A stretch of 64,000 nucleotides of DNA from JAPKYZ01 sp033763835 (GTDB taxonomy: Bacteria; Acidobacteriota; Terriglobia; Bryobacterales; Bryobacteraceae): positions 77,049-141,048 of the forward strand of contig JANRJS010000007.1 in NCBI GenBank assembly GCA_033763835.1. The letters are read 5' to 3'. How positions within the stretch are numbered: the stretch's first letter is position 1; the number at the start of each line of letters is the position of its first letter. Below are positions 10,001 through 17,570 of this stretch, one piece after another. Made by a program: the position numbers and the translations under genes. Under the pieces are notes generated by a model. The model did not search any database. It saw only the letters and a program-made list of their open reading frames with translations, and had not been told where the DNA came from.

Positions 10001-10306
10001 CTCGATATCGACGCGCTGGCGTCCACCGACCGTCGCGGCGATCTCGTCCGTCGACGCCTTAGCGAACCCGGTTCGTTCGACCGTAATCCGGTAGCGGCCC
10101 GGGCGCACATTAAAGAACTCGTATGCGCCTTCTTCGTTGGCCGTCTTCTCGGCGGCGATCGCCGTTTCGAGATTGGTGAGCGTCACCCGCGCTCCGGCCA
10201 CCGTTCCGCCAGTCTTATCCTTCACCGTGCCTAGAATCGTCGCCGAATCGAACTGCCCAATTAGGCAGACAGACAGAAAAAGAGATACCGCTAGAAGCCG
10301 TTTCAT
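7085..10306 (-). CDS. TonB-dependent receptor with carboxypeptidase-regulatory-like domain (Oar-like)
   Basis: The 1073-residue outer-membrane protein starts with a signal peptide (about residues 1-17). A carboxypeptidase-regulatory-like beta-sandwich follows (about 22-100, with Gly-Thr-Val-Lys-Asp ... Gly-Ala-Arg-Val-Thr-Leu-Thr and Gly-Arg-Tyr-Arg-Ile), then a plug domain and a long beta-barrel. It ends in the aromatic Leu-Ser-Phe expected for barrel assembly. Such Oar-like receptors are abundant in Acidobacteriota and are usually thought to import large or polymeric substrates. No SusD-like or enzyme genes are adjacent, so the substrate is unknown. It ends by overlapping the stop codon of the upstream plus-strand gene. 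Confidence 0.88.
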   Translation of the reverse strand: MKRLLAVSLFLSVCLIGQFDSATILGTVKDKTGGTVAGARVTLTNLETAIAAEKTANEEGAYEFFNVRPGRYRITVERTGFAKASTDEIAATVGGRQRVDIEMTVGELSQTVEITDAARLLETESSQRGQVIEGKPIVELPLNGRAYSNLVLLSTGVRSSQLSTGSFNTAREGSFNVNGLRSTFNNFLLDGIDNNAYGTSNQGFSNQIMQPPPDAVAEFQVVTNNMSAEYGRSGGAAINVAYRSGTNRYSGAVWEFFRNTQLNSTGFFKPVNNQTPPFNRNQFGFVFGGPIKKNRAFFFLDYEGFREVRRFVAFATIPTLNDRQGIFPAPVTNPLTGRVYPANTPIPQSDITAFARRVLADLPQPTTTGAGANFQTLQGFRNNTDKYNAKFDYQIAQNISGFTRIGQRKANLFDEPVIPGPSGGDSNGYTDVINQQLVTAINITTRPTELLEVRFGVSRTIAGKEPIGLGGGNQYGIPGLPDDPRVSGGLVAQLINGYSNLGRQATNPQWQYPTMWNPKINYSRFFGKHSFKAGYEYQRIHTEIQDVNPLYGEDRYAGNFSGRSMSDFLFGLRDRYRLTNLLVADYRQALHFIYLQDDWKVNRRLTLNLGVRYEFATPQWEANANLTNFDPAGLRMIKARFGGIYDRALVNSDRNNVGPRIGLAYSANDKTVIRSGFGMSYIHFHRAGGGNILAINGPQVVNATVNQRPGDAGFRTTEQGYPAGLTAPERFNPLVANITYMPSNWPTSYVMSWFFSVQRQLARNLLFDVAYVGNRSQKLLLFADFNQARINQPGENTALQLRRPISSFSDITYAFPGGWSNYNSLQVRLDKRFSGGLFLLNSFTWGKALDNGSGALEGPNGNASAPQNFYNLAAEKGLSGYDQKFTNVTSFVYQLPVGKGRKFGSSMPLAADWLIGGWNVSGIHNMWTGATINMVHTLAGAYQVSSIGPDWRGAPRFRPNVLSNTLTQDWRSQPLPNYLNPAAVALPTNNNPFGNAGRNIVRMPNFFSTDFAITKDFRLWSETSALQFRGEFFNVFNRTNFQTIQADRINPAFGRFLSTFDPRLVQFALRLSF

Positions 10307-10395
10307 ATCGAGTGTAAAGAGACCTTAAGAGGACGCTAACATCCAGATACGGCAATACCGTCAAAATAAGGTGAACAATCAATGACGAGGCTGCG

Positions 10396-10779
10396 CTACT
10401 TTTCGACTTCTGGGGCGGAAGGAGGGGGCGCGGGGGGAGCCTCGATAATCAGAGTTTTCTCGCCCGGCTTCAAGTGCTGTAACTCGCGGCGCACTTCGAA
10501 CTCGACGGCCTCGCCTTCGAGGGCCTTCAATCTGGCGCGCTTTTCGGCGATCTTCCGGCGTAGGTCGGCGTTTTCTTTTTCGAGCCGCCGCACCTCTTCC
10601 CACTTTTCGATCAGCGAGGGCAGCCCTTGCGGCCCTTGCAACGCGGCGTATGCGTAACCGCCCACCAATAGCGCGGCGGTCGCATAGCCCAACTTCTTGA
10701 ATAGAGGAGTCAAGACGAAGTCCGTAACTTGTTTATAATCTCGAAGGCCGCCGCCAAGCAAGCGTTCCGCGAAAGTCAT
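10396..10779 (-). CDS. FtsB/DivIC-family septum formation initiator-like protein
   Basis: The 127-residue protein has a single transmembrane helix (about residues 29-46) and then a charged heptad-rich coiled coil (about 55-95, Glu-Lys-Glu-Asn-Ala-Asp-Leu-Arg-Arg-Lys). A Leu-Lys-Pro-Gly-Glu-Lys-Thr-Leu-Ile motif and a Pro-rich tail follow. This layout matches FtsB/DivIC, bitopic proteins of the divisome. The ATG at 10779 shares bases with the ATG of cutA on the other strand. If that start is wrong, a non-ATG start further in would be needed, because no second ATG precedes the membrane helix. Confidence 0.65.
   Translation of the reverse strand: MTFAERLLGGGLRDYKQVTDFVLTPLFKKLGYATAALLVGGYAYAALQGPQGLPSLIEKWEEVRRLEKENADLRRKIAEKRARLKALEGEAVEFEVRRELQHLKPGEKTLIIEAPPAPPPSAPEVEK
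10711..10739 (+). promoter_or_regulatory. Possible cutA promoter (perfect -10 box)
   Basis: TATAAT lies at 10734-10739, an unusual sequence in this GC-rich DNA and about 39 bp before the cutA ATG. The matching -35 position is poor. The predicted transcript would start near 10746, inside the coding sequence of the divergent ftsB-like gene. Confidence 0.4.
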
Positions 10780-11101
10780 GACCGATAAAATCGCCGTGTT
10801 GACTACTTGTGCCACATGGATGGACGCGGAAAAGATCGCGGACGCCGTACTCGAACCGGGGTTGGCGGCCTGTGTCAACATCCTCGGCGGAGTAGGCAGC
10901 CGTTACCGTTGGAAGGGCGCCATTGAGAAAAGCGTCGAGCAGATGCTGATTATCAAGACTCGCGCGCCGTTGTTCGACCGGGTGCGTGCGGCGATCGAAA
11001 GCGTCCACCCCTACGAGTTACCCGAGATCGTCGCGCTGCCCATCGCCCAAGGATCGCCTTCCTATTTGAATTGGATCGACGAGGAAACCTCCGCCCGATG
11101 A
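10778..11101 (+). CDS. cutA: CutA family protein
   Basis: The 107-residue protein is a full-length CutA1, a small trimeric protein linked to divalent-cation tolerance whose exact biochemical role is unsettled. Typical family features are Leu-Thr-Thr-Cys near residue 8, Leu-Ala-Ala-Cys-Val-Asn-Ile near 30, Tyr-Arg-Trp-Lys-Gly and His-Pro-Tyr-Glu-Leu-Pro-Glu-Ile-Val-Ala-Leu-Pro in the C-terminal half. The start codon overlaps that of the divergent ftsB-like gene. The stop overlaps the ATG of the MFS gene (ATGA), suggesting coupled translation. Confidence 0.9.
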   Translation: MTDKIAVLTTCATWMDAEKIADAVLEPGLAACVNILGGVGSRYRWKGAIEKSVEQMLIIKTRAPLFDRVRAAIESVHPYELPEIVALPIAQGSPSYLNWIDEETSAR

Positions 11102-12363
11102 AGCCAACCTATACGCGTTACAAGGTGGTGCTGTTCGCCATCGTTCTGGTGATCATCACCTACATCGACCGCGTTTGCATTTCGAACTTCGCGCCGTTCA
11201 TCTCGAAGGACCTGGGGCTGGACCCCGCCGAGATGGGCGCCGTTTTCAGCGCTTTCGCGCTAAGCTACGCGCTATTCGAAATTCCCACCGGTTGGATGGG
11301 CGATCGCTACGGTCCACGCAAGACGCTTCTGCGGATCGTCGTCTGGTGGAGCTTCTTCACCGCCGCTACCGGTTGGGCCTGGAACCGGATGTCGCTCATC
11401 GTCATCCGCTTCCTGTTTGGGATCGGCGAAGCGGGCGCGTTTCCGAATCTGACCAAGGCGTTTACGATCTGGCTGCCAGTGAACGAGCGAGTGCGTGCGC
11501 AAGGCATTCTCTGGATGGCGGCGCGCTGGGGCGGAGCGTTCACGGGCAGCATCGTGCTGCTGGTGATGCAGTTTATGGATTGGCGGAGCGCGTTCGTCCT
11601 ATTCGGCGCGCTAGGTGTGATTTGGGCGGTTGTGTTCTATCGCTGGTATCGCGACCATCCGAAGGATCACCCTTCGGTGAACGAAGCCGAACTGGCAATC
11701 ATTGGCGACACGCACGCGATGACGGGCGATCATTCGGTGCCGTGGGGACGATTCGCCTCGTCCGGTTCCGTTTGGTTGATGTGGATCGCCTACTTTTGTG
11801 TGTCCTACGGCTGGTATTTCTACATCACTTGGTTGCCGACGTACTTGCGAGAGGCGCGCGGAATGAACATGGCTACCAGCACGGTGCTGTCGGGATTGCC
11901 ACTGTTTCTCGGCGGTTGGGGTTGCTTGCTGAGCGGTCTGGTGACCCCGTGGTTAAGCAAGCGGCTCGGTTCCGAAAGAAGCGGCCGACGGATCGTCGCC
12001 ATTTGCGGAGTGGTCGGCGCCTCGGCGATGTTGTTGGTTTCGACGAGCCTCGGCAACCCGTATTACGCCATCTTCGCGATCGCGATGGCCAGTTTCTTTA
12101 ACGACCTCGCCATGCCTCCGGCTTGGGGGGCCTGCATGGACGTCGGCGGCAAGTTCGCGGGAACGCTTTCCGGATCGATGAACATGATGGGGAATCTCGC
12201 CGGGGCCGTCGCCCCGCTCGCCATCGGCTACCTGATCAAGGTGACGGACAAGAACTGGGACATGACCTTCTACATCTCGGCCGCGATTTACTTGGGTGCG
12301 GCGGTGTGCTGGATGTTTCTGGACTCGGTGACGCCGCTCGACGGGAGTAGGATGAAGAAGTGA
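11098..12363 (+). CDS. MFS transporter, anion:cation symporter type
   Basis: The 421-residue inner-membrane carrier has about twelve transmembrane helices. Tyr-Ile-Asp-Arg-Val-Cys-Ile in helix 1 and Gly-Trp-Met-Gly-Asp-Arg-Tyr-Gly-Pro-Arg in the loop between helices 2 and 3 match the ACS (anion:cation symporter) branch, which moves organic anions such as tartrate, glucarate or galactonate. The ATG at 11098 overlaps the cutA stop. No catabolic enzymes lie nearby, so the substrate is unknown. Its stop overlaps a GTG start of the next small gene. Confidence 0.85.
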   Translation: MKPTYTRYKVVLFAIVLVIITYIDRVCISNFAPFISKDLGLDPAEMGAVFSAFALSYALFEIPTGWMGDRYGPRKTLLRIVVWWSFFTAATGWAWNRMSLIVIRFLFGIGEAGAFPNLTKAFTIWLPVNERVRAQGILWMAARWGGAFTGSIVLLVMQFMDWRSAFVLFGALGVIWAVVFYRWYRDHPKDHPSVNEAELAIIGDTHAMTGDHSVPWGRFASSGSVWLMWIAYFCVSYGWYFYITWLPTYLREARGMNMATSTVLSGLPLFLGGWGCLLSGLVTPWLSKRLGSERSGRRIVAICGVVGASAMLLVSTSLGNPYYAIFAIAMASFFNDLAMPPAWGACMDVGGKFAGTLSGSMNMMGNLAGAVAPLAIGYLIKVTDKNWDMTFYISAAIYLGAAVCWMFLDSVTPLDGSRMKK

Positions 12364-12599
12364 GCGTCGAAGCGATCCTCAACAGCCCCTTCGTCTCGGT
12401 GGCGCTGCCCATCGTGTCGACGATCTGGGCGGGGATCTGGATTCAGAACAAGCGGTTCGACGACGTGAACAAGCGGTTCGACGATGTAAACCGGCGGCTG
12501 GACAAAATCGAGGTTCGCCTCGACAGAATCGAGGACATGCTCCAAGGCCACGACCAGCGGCTCACACGCCTTGAAGAACGCACCAGCCTCGTGCGTTAG
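12360..12599 (+). CDS. Small membrane-anchored coiled-coil protein
   Basis: The 79-residue protein starts at a GTG that overlaps the MFS stop (GTGA). Residues about 10-28 form one hydrophobic segment. The rest is a perfect-looking heptad series (Lys-Arg-Phe-Asp-Asp-Val-Asn twice, then Arg-Arg-Leu-Asp-Lys-Ile-Glu and similar), predicting a single coiled coil. The first two heptads are also a near-identical 21-bp DNA repeat. Similar small proteins often sit next to transporters, but no function is known. It ends one base before the convergent iscX. Confidence 0.6.
   Translation: MSVEAILNSPFVSVALPIVSTIWAGIWIQNKRFDDVNKRFDDVNRRLDKIEVRLDRIEDMLQGHDQRLTRLEERTSLVR
12447..12488 (+). repeat. 21-bp tandem repeat, two copies, coding for heptads
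   Basis: Units at 12447-12467 and 12468-12488 match at 19 of 21 positions and encode Asn-Lys-Arg-Phe-Asp-Asp-Val in the coiled-coil gene. Further diverged heptads follow. Confidence 0.8.
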
Positions 12600-12806
12600 C
12601 TAATCCAGGTTGTCTTCCCACTCTTCGTGCCAGACGGTCCAGATGGCTTCTAACTTCGATTCGTTCGATTTGCCCGGGTCGTCGTCGAAGCCGTCGAGTT
12701 CGACGACCCACTTGTGCATATCGGTGAAGCGAACGGTTTTCGGGTCGGTTTCCGGGAACTTCTCGTAAAGAGCCAGCCCGATCTCTTCGGCGTCTGTCCA
12801 CTTCAT
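12600..12806 (-). CDS. iscX: Fe-S cluster assembly protein IscX
   Basis: The 68-residue acidic protein matches IscX (YfhJ) over its whole length: Lys-Trp-Thr-Asp near the start, Pro-Lys-Thr-Val-Arg-Phe-Thr-Asp-Met-His-Lys-Trp-Val in the middle, and Phe-Asp-Asp-Asp-Pro before the last helix. IscX binds IscS and tunes cluster-assembly speed, possibly as an iron-dependent regulator. The start overlaps the hscA stop (ATGA). In E. coli a ferredoxin gene sits between hscA and iscX; here it is absent. Confidence 0.9.
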   Translation of the reverse strand: MKWTDAEEIGLALYEKFPETDPKTVRFTDMHKWVVELDGFDDDPGKSNESKLEAIWTVWHEEWEDNLD

Positions 12807-14623
12807 ATTTTGGTACCTTTCAGCGCACCTTGGACGGCGGTGTTCATCATGTTCTCGGCGAGCGCCATCGTCGCTTCATTTAATTGCGCGGTATAGCGCT
12901 GGATCACGTGGTGATCGCTCGAATGATACGCCATCAGCAGTTCGTTTACGGCGCGATCGACGGCGGCGCGTTCCTCTTCGCTTAGGTCGAACCACGCATC
13001 GGATTGCTTGGCCTTCTCCGTCGCCGCCAGAATGTTGTCGGCCTCGACGCGCGACTCGCGCACCTGCCGCTCGCGGAAATCGTCCTCGGCATGCGTGATC
13101 GATTCGAGGATCATCGCCTCCACTTGCGCGTCGGTGAGACCGTAGGAAGGTTTCACTTCAACGGTCGTTTCACGGCCGGAACGGGCGTCGCGCGCGGTTA
13201 CGTTCAAAATGCCGTTCGCGTCGATGGTGAACTTCACCTCGATCCGCGCGAGCCCCGCGGGCAAAGGATCGAGGTCTTTCAACTCGAACCGCGCGAGCGA
13301 GCGGCAATCCTTGACCAGTTCGCGCTCGCCTTGCAACACGTGGATGAGCACGTTGCGCTGACCGTCCACCGAAGTCGTGAACTGTTCGGTAGCCGACGCG
13401 GGGATGGTCGAGTTTCGATGGATGAGCTTCGAGACTACGCCGCCCATCGTTTCGATGCCGAGCGACAGCGGCGTTACGTCGAGCAGCAGCGTATCTTGGA
13501 CGTCGCCCGCGAGAATGCCCGCCTGCACCGCCGCACCGAGCGCCACCACTTCGTCGGGGTTCAACTCGACATGCGGTTCCGCCCGGAACAGGTTGCGCAC
13601 TGCCTGGCGGACGAGCGGAATGCGCGTCGATCCGCCAACCAGCACTACCTCGTCGATTTGTTCGACCGTCAGGCCGGAGTCCTTGAGGCAGGCGCGGCAA
13701 GGCGCCATTGTCCGTTCGACGATAGGCGCGATCAGCTTCTCGAAAAGCTCGCGCGTAAGTTCGCGTTGGTAGCGGCGGCCGCCCAATTCGACATCGATCC
13801 GCGAAATCGGAACGAACGATAGCTCTTCTTTTGCGGCAATCACCTCGCGGCGTAATCGTTCGCGCTCGGGTGCGGCGATCGGTTCTCCGCCCAGGTCCTC
13901 CATGGCGATCGCCATTAGAAGATTGTCGATGTCGTCGCCGCCCAGATGCGTGTCGCCGTTCGTCGCGAGCACCTCGAAGATGCCGTCGTGCAGCTTCAAA
14001 ATCGAGATGTCGAACGTGCCGCCGCCCAGGTCGTAGACCGCGATGGTGCCCGATTTTCGTTTGTCGAGACCGTAGGCGAGCGCGGCGGCGGTGGGTTCGT
14101 TCACCAGCCTCAAGACGTCGAGACCGGCGAGCCGCCCCGCGTCTTTCGTCGCTTGCCGCTGCGCGTCGTTGAAATAGGCGGGCACGGTGACGACGGCCTG
14201 CGCAACCGGTCGCCCCAATTCGGATTCAGCCTGTACTTTGAGCGCTCGCAGAACTTGTGCGCCGATTTCGGAAGGCGTCAACGTTCGGTCTCCGACCACA
14301 AGCCGCAAAACTTGCTCGGATCCGGAAGCCAATCGAAACGGGAACAACGATAACTCTTCGGCCACGTCCGCCGCGCCGCGTCCCATTAAGCGCTTCGCGG
14401 AGTAGACGGCCTGGGAAGGATCGGCTAGCAAGACCGCGCGCGCCGGTTCGCCCGCCACGAGTTCGCCATTTTGGACCGCGACGATGGACGGAACGATGGG
14501 GCCGAGGATTCGCGGGCCGGTTAGAGACAAGTGCGCGACGAGCGAATTGGTGGTTCCGAGGTCGATACCCACGATGGGTCCCGCATCTTCGCCAAAGTCA
14601 ATCTGAAAGGTGCTCATGGACAA
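12803..14623 (-). CDS. hscA: Fe-S protein assembly chaperone HscA (Hsp70)
   Basis: The 606-residue Hsp70 has the ATPase N-terminus Gly-Ile-Asp-Leu-Gly-Thr-Thr-Asn-Ser, the Pro-Ala-Tyr-Phe-Asn-Asp-Ala-Gln-Arg motif, Asn-Glu-Pro-Thr-Ala-Ala-Ala, a substrate-binding beta domain and a shortened helical lid. The C-terminus lacks the EEVD-type tail, as expected for HscA. It hands over clusters from IscU together with HscB. Initiation may be at Met1 (14623) or Met3 (14617); either overlaps hscB. The gene is in the isc operon between hscB and iscX. Confidence 0.92.
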   Translation of the reverse strand: MSMSTFQIDFGEDAGPIVGIDLGTTNSLVAHLSLTGPRILGPIVPSIVAVQNGELVAGEPARAVLLADPSQAVYSAKRLMGRGAADVAEELSLFPFRLASGSEQVLRLVVGDRTLTPSEIGAQVLRALKVQAESELGRPVAQAVVTVPAYFNDAQRQATKDAGRLAGLDVLRLVNEPTAAALAYGLDKRKSGTIAVYDLGGGTFDISILKLHDGIFEVLATNGDTHLGGDDIDNLLMAIAMEDLGGEPIAAPERERLRREVIAAKEELSFVPISRIDVELGGRRYQRELTRELFEKLIAPIVERTMAPCRACLKDSGLTVEQIDEVVLVGGSTRIPLVRQAVRNLFRAEPHVELNPDEVVALGAAVQAGILAGDVQDTLLLDVTPLSLGIETMGGVVSKLIHRNSTIPASATEQFTTSVDGQRNVLIHVLQGERELVKDCRSLARFELKDLDPLPAGLARIEVKFTIDANGILNVTARDARSGRETTVEVKPSYGLTDAQVEAMILESITHAEDDFRERQVRESRVEADNILAATEKAKQSDAWFDLSEEERAAVDRAVNELLMAYHSSDHHVIQRYTAQLNEATMALAENMMNTAVQGALKGTKI

Positions 14624-15068
14624 GGTTCTCGATGTAACGTCTCCGGTTCAGGATCTCGCGGACCTTGCCGAGCGAGGGCGAATCGGGCGAACCGTCCCAG
14701 GCCGCACCGGCGCTTTCCAACTCGACGTCCAACGCCGCCAGCCTTTCGCGAAGCGGCGCGGCGTCGCCGCCTTCTTCGAGTTCCATGTTTAGTTCGAACA
14801 TCTCTTCGAGAAAGCCGGGGGGCAACGCTTTCGAATCGAGACCGGCGCTCGTCGTGACATACTCCGCCCGGGCCACCGGATCGCGCAGCGTTCGATAGGC
14901 GTCGTTGAGCGTCGAACTCGCTTCCAGGGCGCGGTCCCGTTCTTCCTTGGAGGCGCGGACGAACCGGTCAGGATGCAACTCGCGCGACCGTGCGTAGAAG
15001 CGGAGTTCGAGTTCCGCCGGATCGAGCGCAAGCGAAGGGGCGAGGCCCAAAGCCTCGAAGTACTTCAT
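14598..15068 (-). CDS. hscB: Fe-S co-chaperone HscB (J-domain protein)
   Basis: The 156-residue protein has an N-terminal J domain starting Tyr-Phe-Glu-Ala-Leu-Gly, with His-Pro-Asp-Arg-Phe carrying the HPD triad that stimulates HscA. Leu-Asn-Asp-Ala-Tyr-Arg-Thr-Leu follows, and then a C-terminal three-helix domain that binds IscU. No Zn-binding Cys pairs are present, as in the short bacterial form. The ATG at 15068 overlaps the iscA stop (TAATG). A longer in-frame start would lie inside iscA. Confidence 0.9.
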   Translation of the reverse strand: MKYFEALGLAPSLALDPAELELRFYARSRELHPDRFVRASKEERDRALEASSTLNDAYRTLRDPVARAEYVTTSAGLDSKALPPGFLEEMFELNMELEEGGDAAPLRERLAALDVELESAGAAWDGSPDSPSLGKVREILNRRRYIENLVHEHLSD

Positions 15069-15445
15069 TACGCCGAGAAGGAGGTGCCGCAGCCGCAGCT
15101 TTTCTGGGCGTGCGGATTGTCGAACACGAAGCCCGACTGCACCAGCGAGTCCTTCCAATCGAGAGTCATGCCCGACAGATACACCATGCTCTTCGGGTCT
15201 ATGTAAATGTCGATGTCCTCGAACCGGAACACGTGATCCGTGGCGCGCGGTTTGGGGTCGTACTTGAATTGGTAGCTTAGGCCGGAGCATCCGCCGCCAA
15301 GCACACCCAGCCGCAACCCGCCGCCCGAAACGCCCTGCTTTGCGAAAGCGCGCCGAACGTGGTCCAGCGCCTTCGGAGTGACGTCGATCGTCTTCGCCGG
15401 GGGCGGCGGCGCGGAAAGCGGCGGCTGTTCGAGAGTCCCCGTCAT
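15068..15445 (-). CDS. iscA: Fe-S cluster carrier of the IscA/HesB family
   Basis: The 125-residue A-type carrier has the three conserved Cys: one in Gly-Gly-Gly-Cys-Ser-Gly and two in Ser-Cys-Gly-Cys-Gly near the C-terminus. The first 25 residues are an unconserved Pro-rich extension compared with the usual 107 residues. It sits between iscU and hscB, the normal isc order. ErpA-like proteins share this motif set, so the name rests on position. Confidence 0.88.
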   Translation of the reverse strand: MTGTLEQPPLSAPPPPAKTIDVTPKALDHVRRAFAKQGVSGGGLRLGVLGGGCSGLSYQFKYDPKPRATDHVFRFEDIDIYIDPKSMVYLSGMTLDWKDSLVQSGFVFDNPHAQKSCGCGTSFSA

Positions 15446-15446
15446 G

Positions 15447-15854
15447 TTAAACGGCCACCGCCTCCTCGAGTACGCCGGCTTTCTTCTTGTAGTCCGTAAT
15501 GGCGGCCTTGATCGCGTCCTCGGCGAGCACCGAGCAGTGAATTTTCACGGGCGGCAGCGCGAGTTCGCTCACGATGTCGGTGTTCTTGATTTCGAGCGCC
15601 TGATCGACGGACTTTCCCTTCAGCCACTCGGTCGCCAGCGACGACGATGCGATCGCCGAACCGCAGCCGAACGTCTTGAACTTCGCGTCTTCGATGATGT
15701 GCGTGGCCGGGTTGACCTTGATTTGCAGCTTCATGACGTCGCCGCATTCGGGCGCGCCAACCATCCCGGTGCCGACGTTCGGGTCCGCCTTATCCATCGA
15801 ACCCACGTTGCGCGGGTTGTTGTAGTGATCCACCACTTTTTGCGAGTAAGCCAT
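15447..15854 (-). CDS. iscU: Fe-S cluster scaffold IscU
   Basis: The 135-residue scaffold has three cluster-ligand Cys (Pro-Glu-Cys-Gly-Asp, Phe-Gly-Cys-Gly-Ser and Ile-His-Cys-Ser). The chaperone-recognition motif Leu-Pro-Pro-Val-Lys that HscA binds is also present. It starts Met-Ala-Tyr-Ser-Gln-Lys-Val, like other IscU proteins. It lies directly after iscS in the operon. All active-site features appear intact. Confidence 0.93.
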   Translation of the reverse strand: MAYSQKVVDHYNNPRNVGSMDKADPNVGTGMVGAPECGDVMKLQIKVNPATHIIEDAKFKTFGCGSAIASSSLATEWLKGKSVDQALEIKNTDIVSELALPPVKIHCSVLAEDAIKAAITDYKKKAGVLEEAVAV

Positions 15855-15882
15855 TTCGATCTCCCTGTTAAACTCCCGGCGG

Positions 15883-17097
15883 TTAGTGCGCCGTCCACTC
15901 CACTTTCGAAAGGTCCACGCCTTCCTTAAACATCTCCCAAAGCGGTGAAAGCTCCCGGAGCTTCGTCACCACTTCGATCATCTTGTTGGCCGTGTAATCG
16001 ATCTCTTCCTGGGTGTTGAACCGCCCGATGCCGAAGCGGATCGAGGTGTGCGCCAGATCGTCGCCCAGTCCCAAGGCCTTCAGCACGTAGCTGGGTTCGA
16101 GCGTCGCCGACGTGCACGCCGAACCGGAACTGACCGCGATGTCGTTGATCCCCATCAGCAGGCTTTCGCCTTCGACGTAAGCGAAGCTCATGTTGAGATT
16201 GTGCGGAAGCCGGTGCTCCATGGAGCCGTTGATGTACGTCTCTTCGAGCGCCGATTCGAGCTTGTTCTTGAGCCGGTCCCGGAGTTGCCGCGCGCGCTCC
16301 ATCTCCTGCGGCATTTCGCGCTGTGCGATTTCGCACGCCTCGCCCAGACCAACGATGCCCGGAACGTTCAATGTGCCGGACCGCATGCCGCGCTCGTGCC
16401 CGCCGCCATCCATCTGCGCCGTTAACTGCACACGCGGATTGCGCCGCCGGACGTAGAGCGCGCCCGCGCCTTTCGGACCATAAATCTTGTGCCCCGTGAT
16501 CGACATCAGGTCCACGTTGTCCGCGATCACGTTCACTGGAATCTTGCCCGCCGCCTGCACCGCGTCGGTGTGGAAGAGCACGCCCTTCTCTTTGCAGATC
16601 TTGCCGATTTCGGCGATCGGCTGAATGACGCCGATTTCGTTGTTGGCGTACATGATCGAGACCAGGATGGTCTTCGGGCCGATCGATTCGCGCACCATGT
16701 CGAGGTCCACCCGCCCGTCGCCCATAACGGGGAGGTACGTGACGCGGATGCCCTCTTTTTCGAGATGCTTGCAGGTGTCGAGCACGGCCTTGTGCTCCGT
16801 CGCCGCCGTGATGATGTGATTGCCCTTCTCGGCGTACATCTGGGCGACGCCTTTGATGGCCAGATTGTTCGATTCGGTGGCGCCGCTCGTGAAAATGATC
16901 TCTTTCGAGTTCACGCCGATCAGATTCGCGATCTGTTTCCGCGCTTTCTCGACGGCCTCCTCGGCCACCCAACCGAAGCCGTGATTCCGGCTGGCGGCGT
17001 TGCCGAAGTGTTCGCGAAAGTACGGCAGCATGGCGTCGAGCACGCGGGGGTCCACGGGCGTCGTGGCGTGATTATCGAGATAAATGGGCAGGTTCAT
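15883..17097 (-). CDS. iscS: Cysteine desulfurase IscS
   Basis: The 404-residue PLP enzyme supplies sulfur to IscU. The PLP Lys is in Thr-Gly-His-Lys-Ile-Tyr-Gly-Pro-Lys-Gly, and the catalytic Cys is in the mobile loop Ser-Ser-Gly-Ser-Ala-Cys-Thr-Ser. The N-terminus opens Pro-Ile-Tyr-Leu-Asp-Asn-His-Ala-Thr-Thr. Its length equals that of E. coli IscS. It follows iscR by 6 bp and precedes iscU, so it is co-transcribed with them. Confidence 0.94.
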   Translation of the reverse strand: MNLPIYLDNHATTPVDPRVLDAMLPYFREHFGNAASRNHGFGWVAEEAVEKARKQIANLIGVNSKEIIFTSGATESNNLAIKGVAQMYAEKGNHIITAATEHKAVLDTCKHLEKEGIRVTYLPVMGDGRVDLDMVRESIGPKTILVSIMYANNEIGVIQPIAEIGKICKEKGVLFHTDAVQAAGKIPVNVIADNVDLMSITGHKIYGPKGAGALYVRRRNPRVQLTAQMDGGGHERGMRSGTLNVPGIVGLGEACEIAQREMPQEMERARQLRDRLKNKLESALEETYINGSMEHRLPHNLNMSFAYVEGESLLMGINDIAVSSGSACTSATLEPSYVLKALGLGDDLAHTSIRFGIGRFNTQEEIDYTANKMIEVVTKLRELSPLWEMFKEGVDLSKVEWTAH

Positions 17098-17103
17098 GTT
17101 CGT

Positions 17104-17568
17104 TCAGTTCGGAAGCGCCGGCTGAATCGCGCCGGGAGCCAGCAATTGCGATGGCAAGGGCGTTGGGCCGTTATCCTTCGCTAGGTCGTCTATGGTGATG
17201 CTCTGAAGCAGGTTCAGGATTCCTTCGTGCACTTTCCGCAGCGGTTCTTTCACCGTGCACAAGTCGGATTGGTCGCAATCGCCGTGTTGTGTAAAGCAAG
17301 AAGTCAGAATAATGGGACCGTCGATGGTGCGGATGACTTCGAGCGTCGTGATCAGATGCGCCGCCCGCGCCAGCCGGTAGCCGCCATTGGTACCGTGCTC
17401 GGCCCGAACGAATCCGCCTTTTCCCATTTGCTGCAACACTTTAGCGAGTAGCGGCGCGGGGATATGGTACGTTTCGGCGATCTCTTTCGCGCTCGCCGCC
17501 GAGCCCTTGACCGCCATATGCTTAAGCGCGATCAGCCCGTAGTCCGCTTTTTTGGTGAGTTTCAGCAT
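17104..17568 (-). CDS. iscR: Rrf2-family regulator IscR
   Basis: The 154-residue repressor has an N-terminal winged helix starting Leu-Thr-Lys-Lys-Ala-Asp-Tyr-Gly-Leu-Ile. Three cluster-binding Cys (Cys-x6-Cys-x5-Cys, near residues 92-105) sit in the loop that normally holds a [2Fe-2S] cluster. It is the first gene of the isc operon and therefore probably regulates itself. The promoter directly upstream carries several short palindromes that could be its operator. Confidence 0.9.
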   Translation of the reverse strand: MLKLTKKADYGLIALKHMAVKGSAASAKEIAETYHIPAPLLAKVLQQMGKGGFVRAEHGTNGGYRLARAAHLITTLEVIRTIDGPIILTSCFTQHGDCDQSDLCTVKEPLRKVHEGILNLLQSITIDDLAKDNGPTPLPSQLLAPGAIQPALPN

Positions 17569-17570
17569 TC

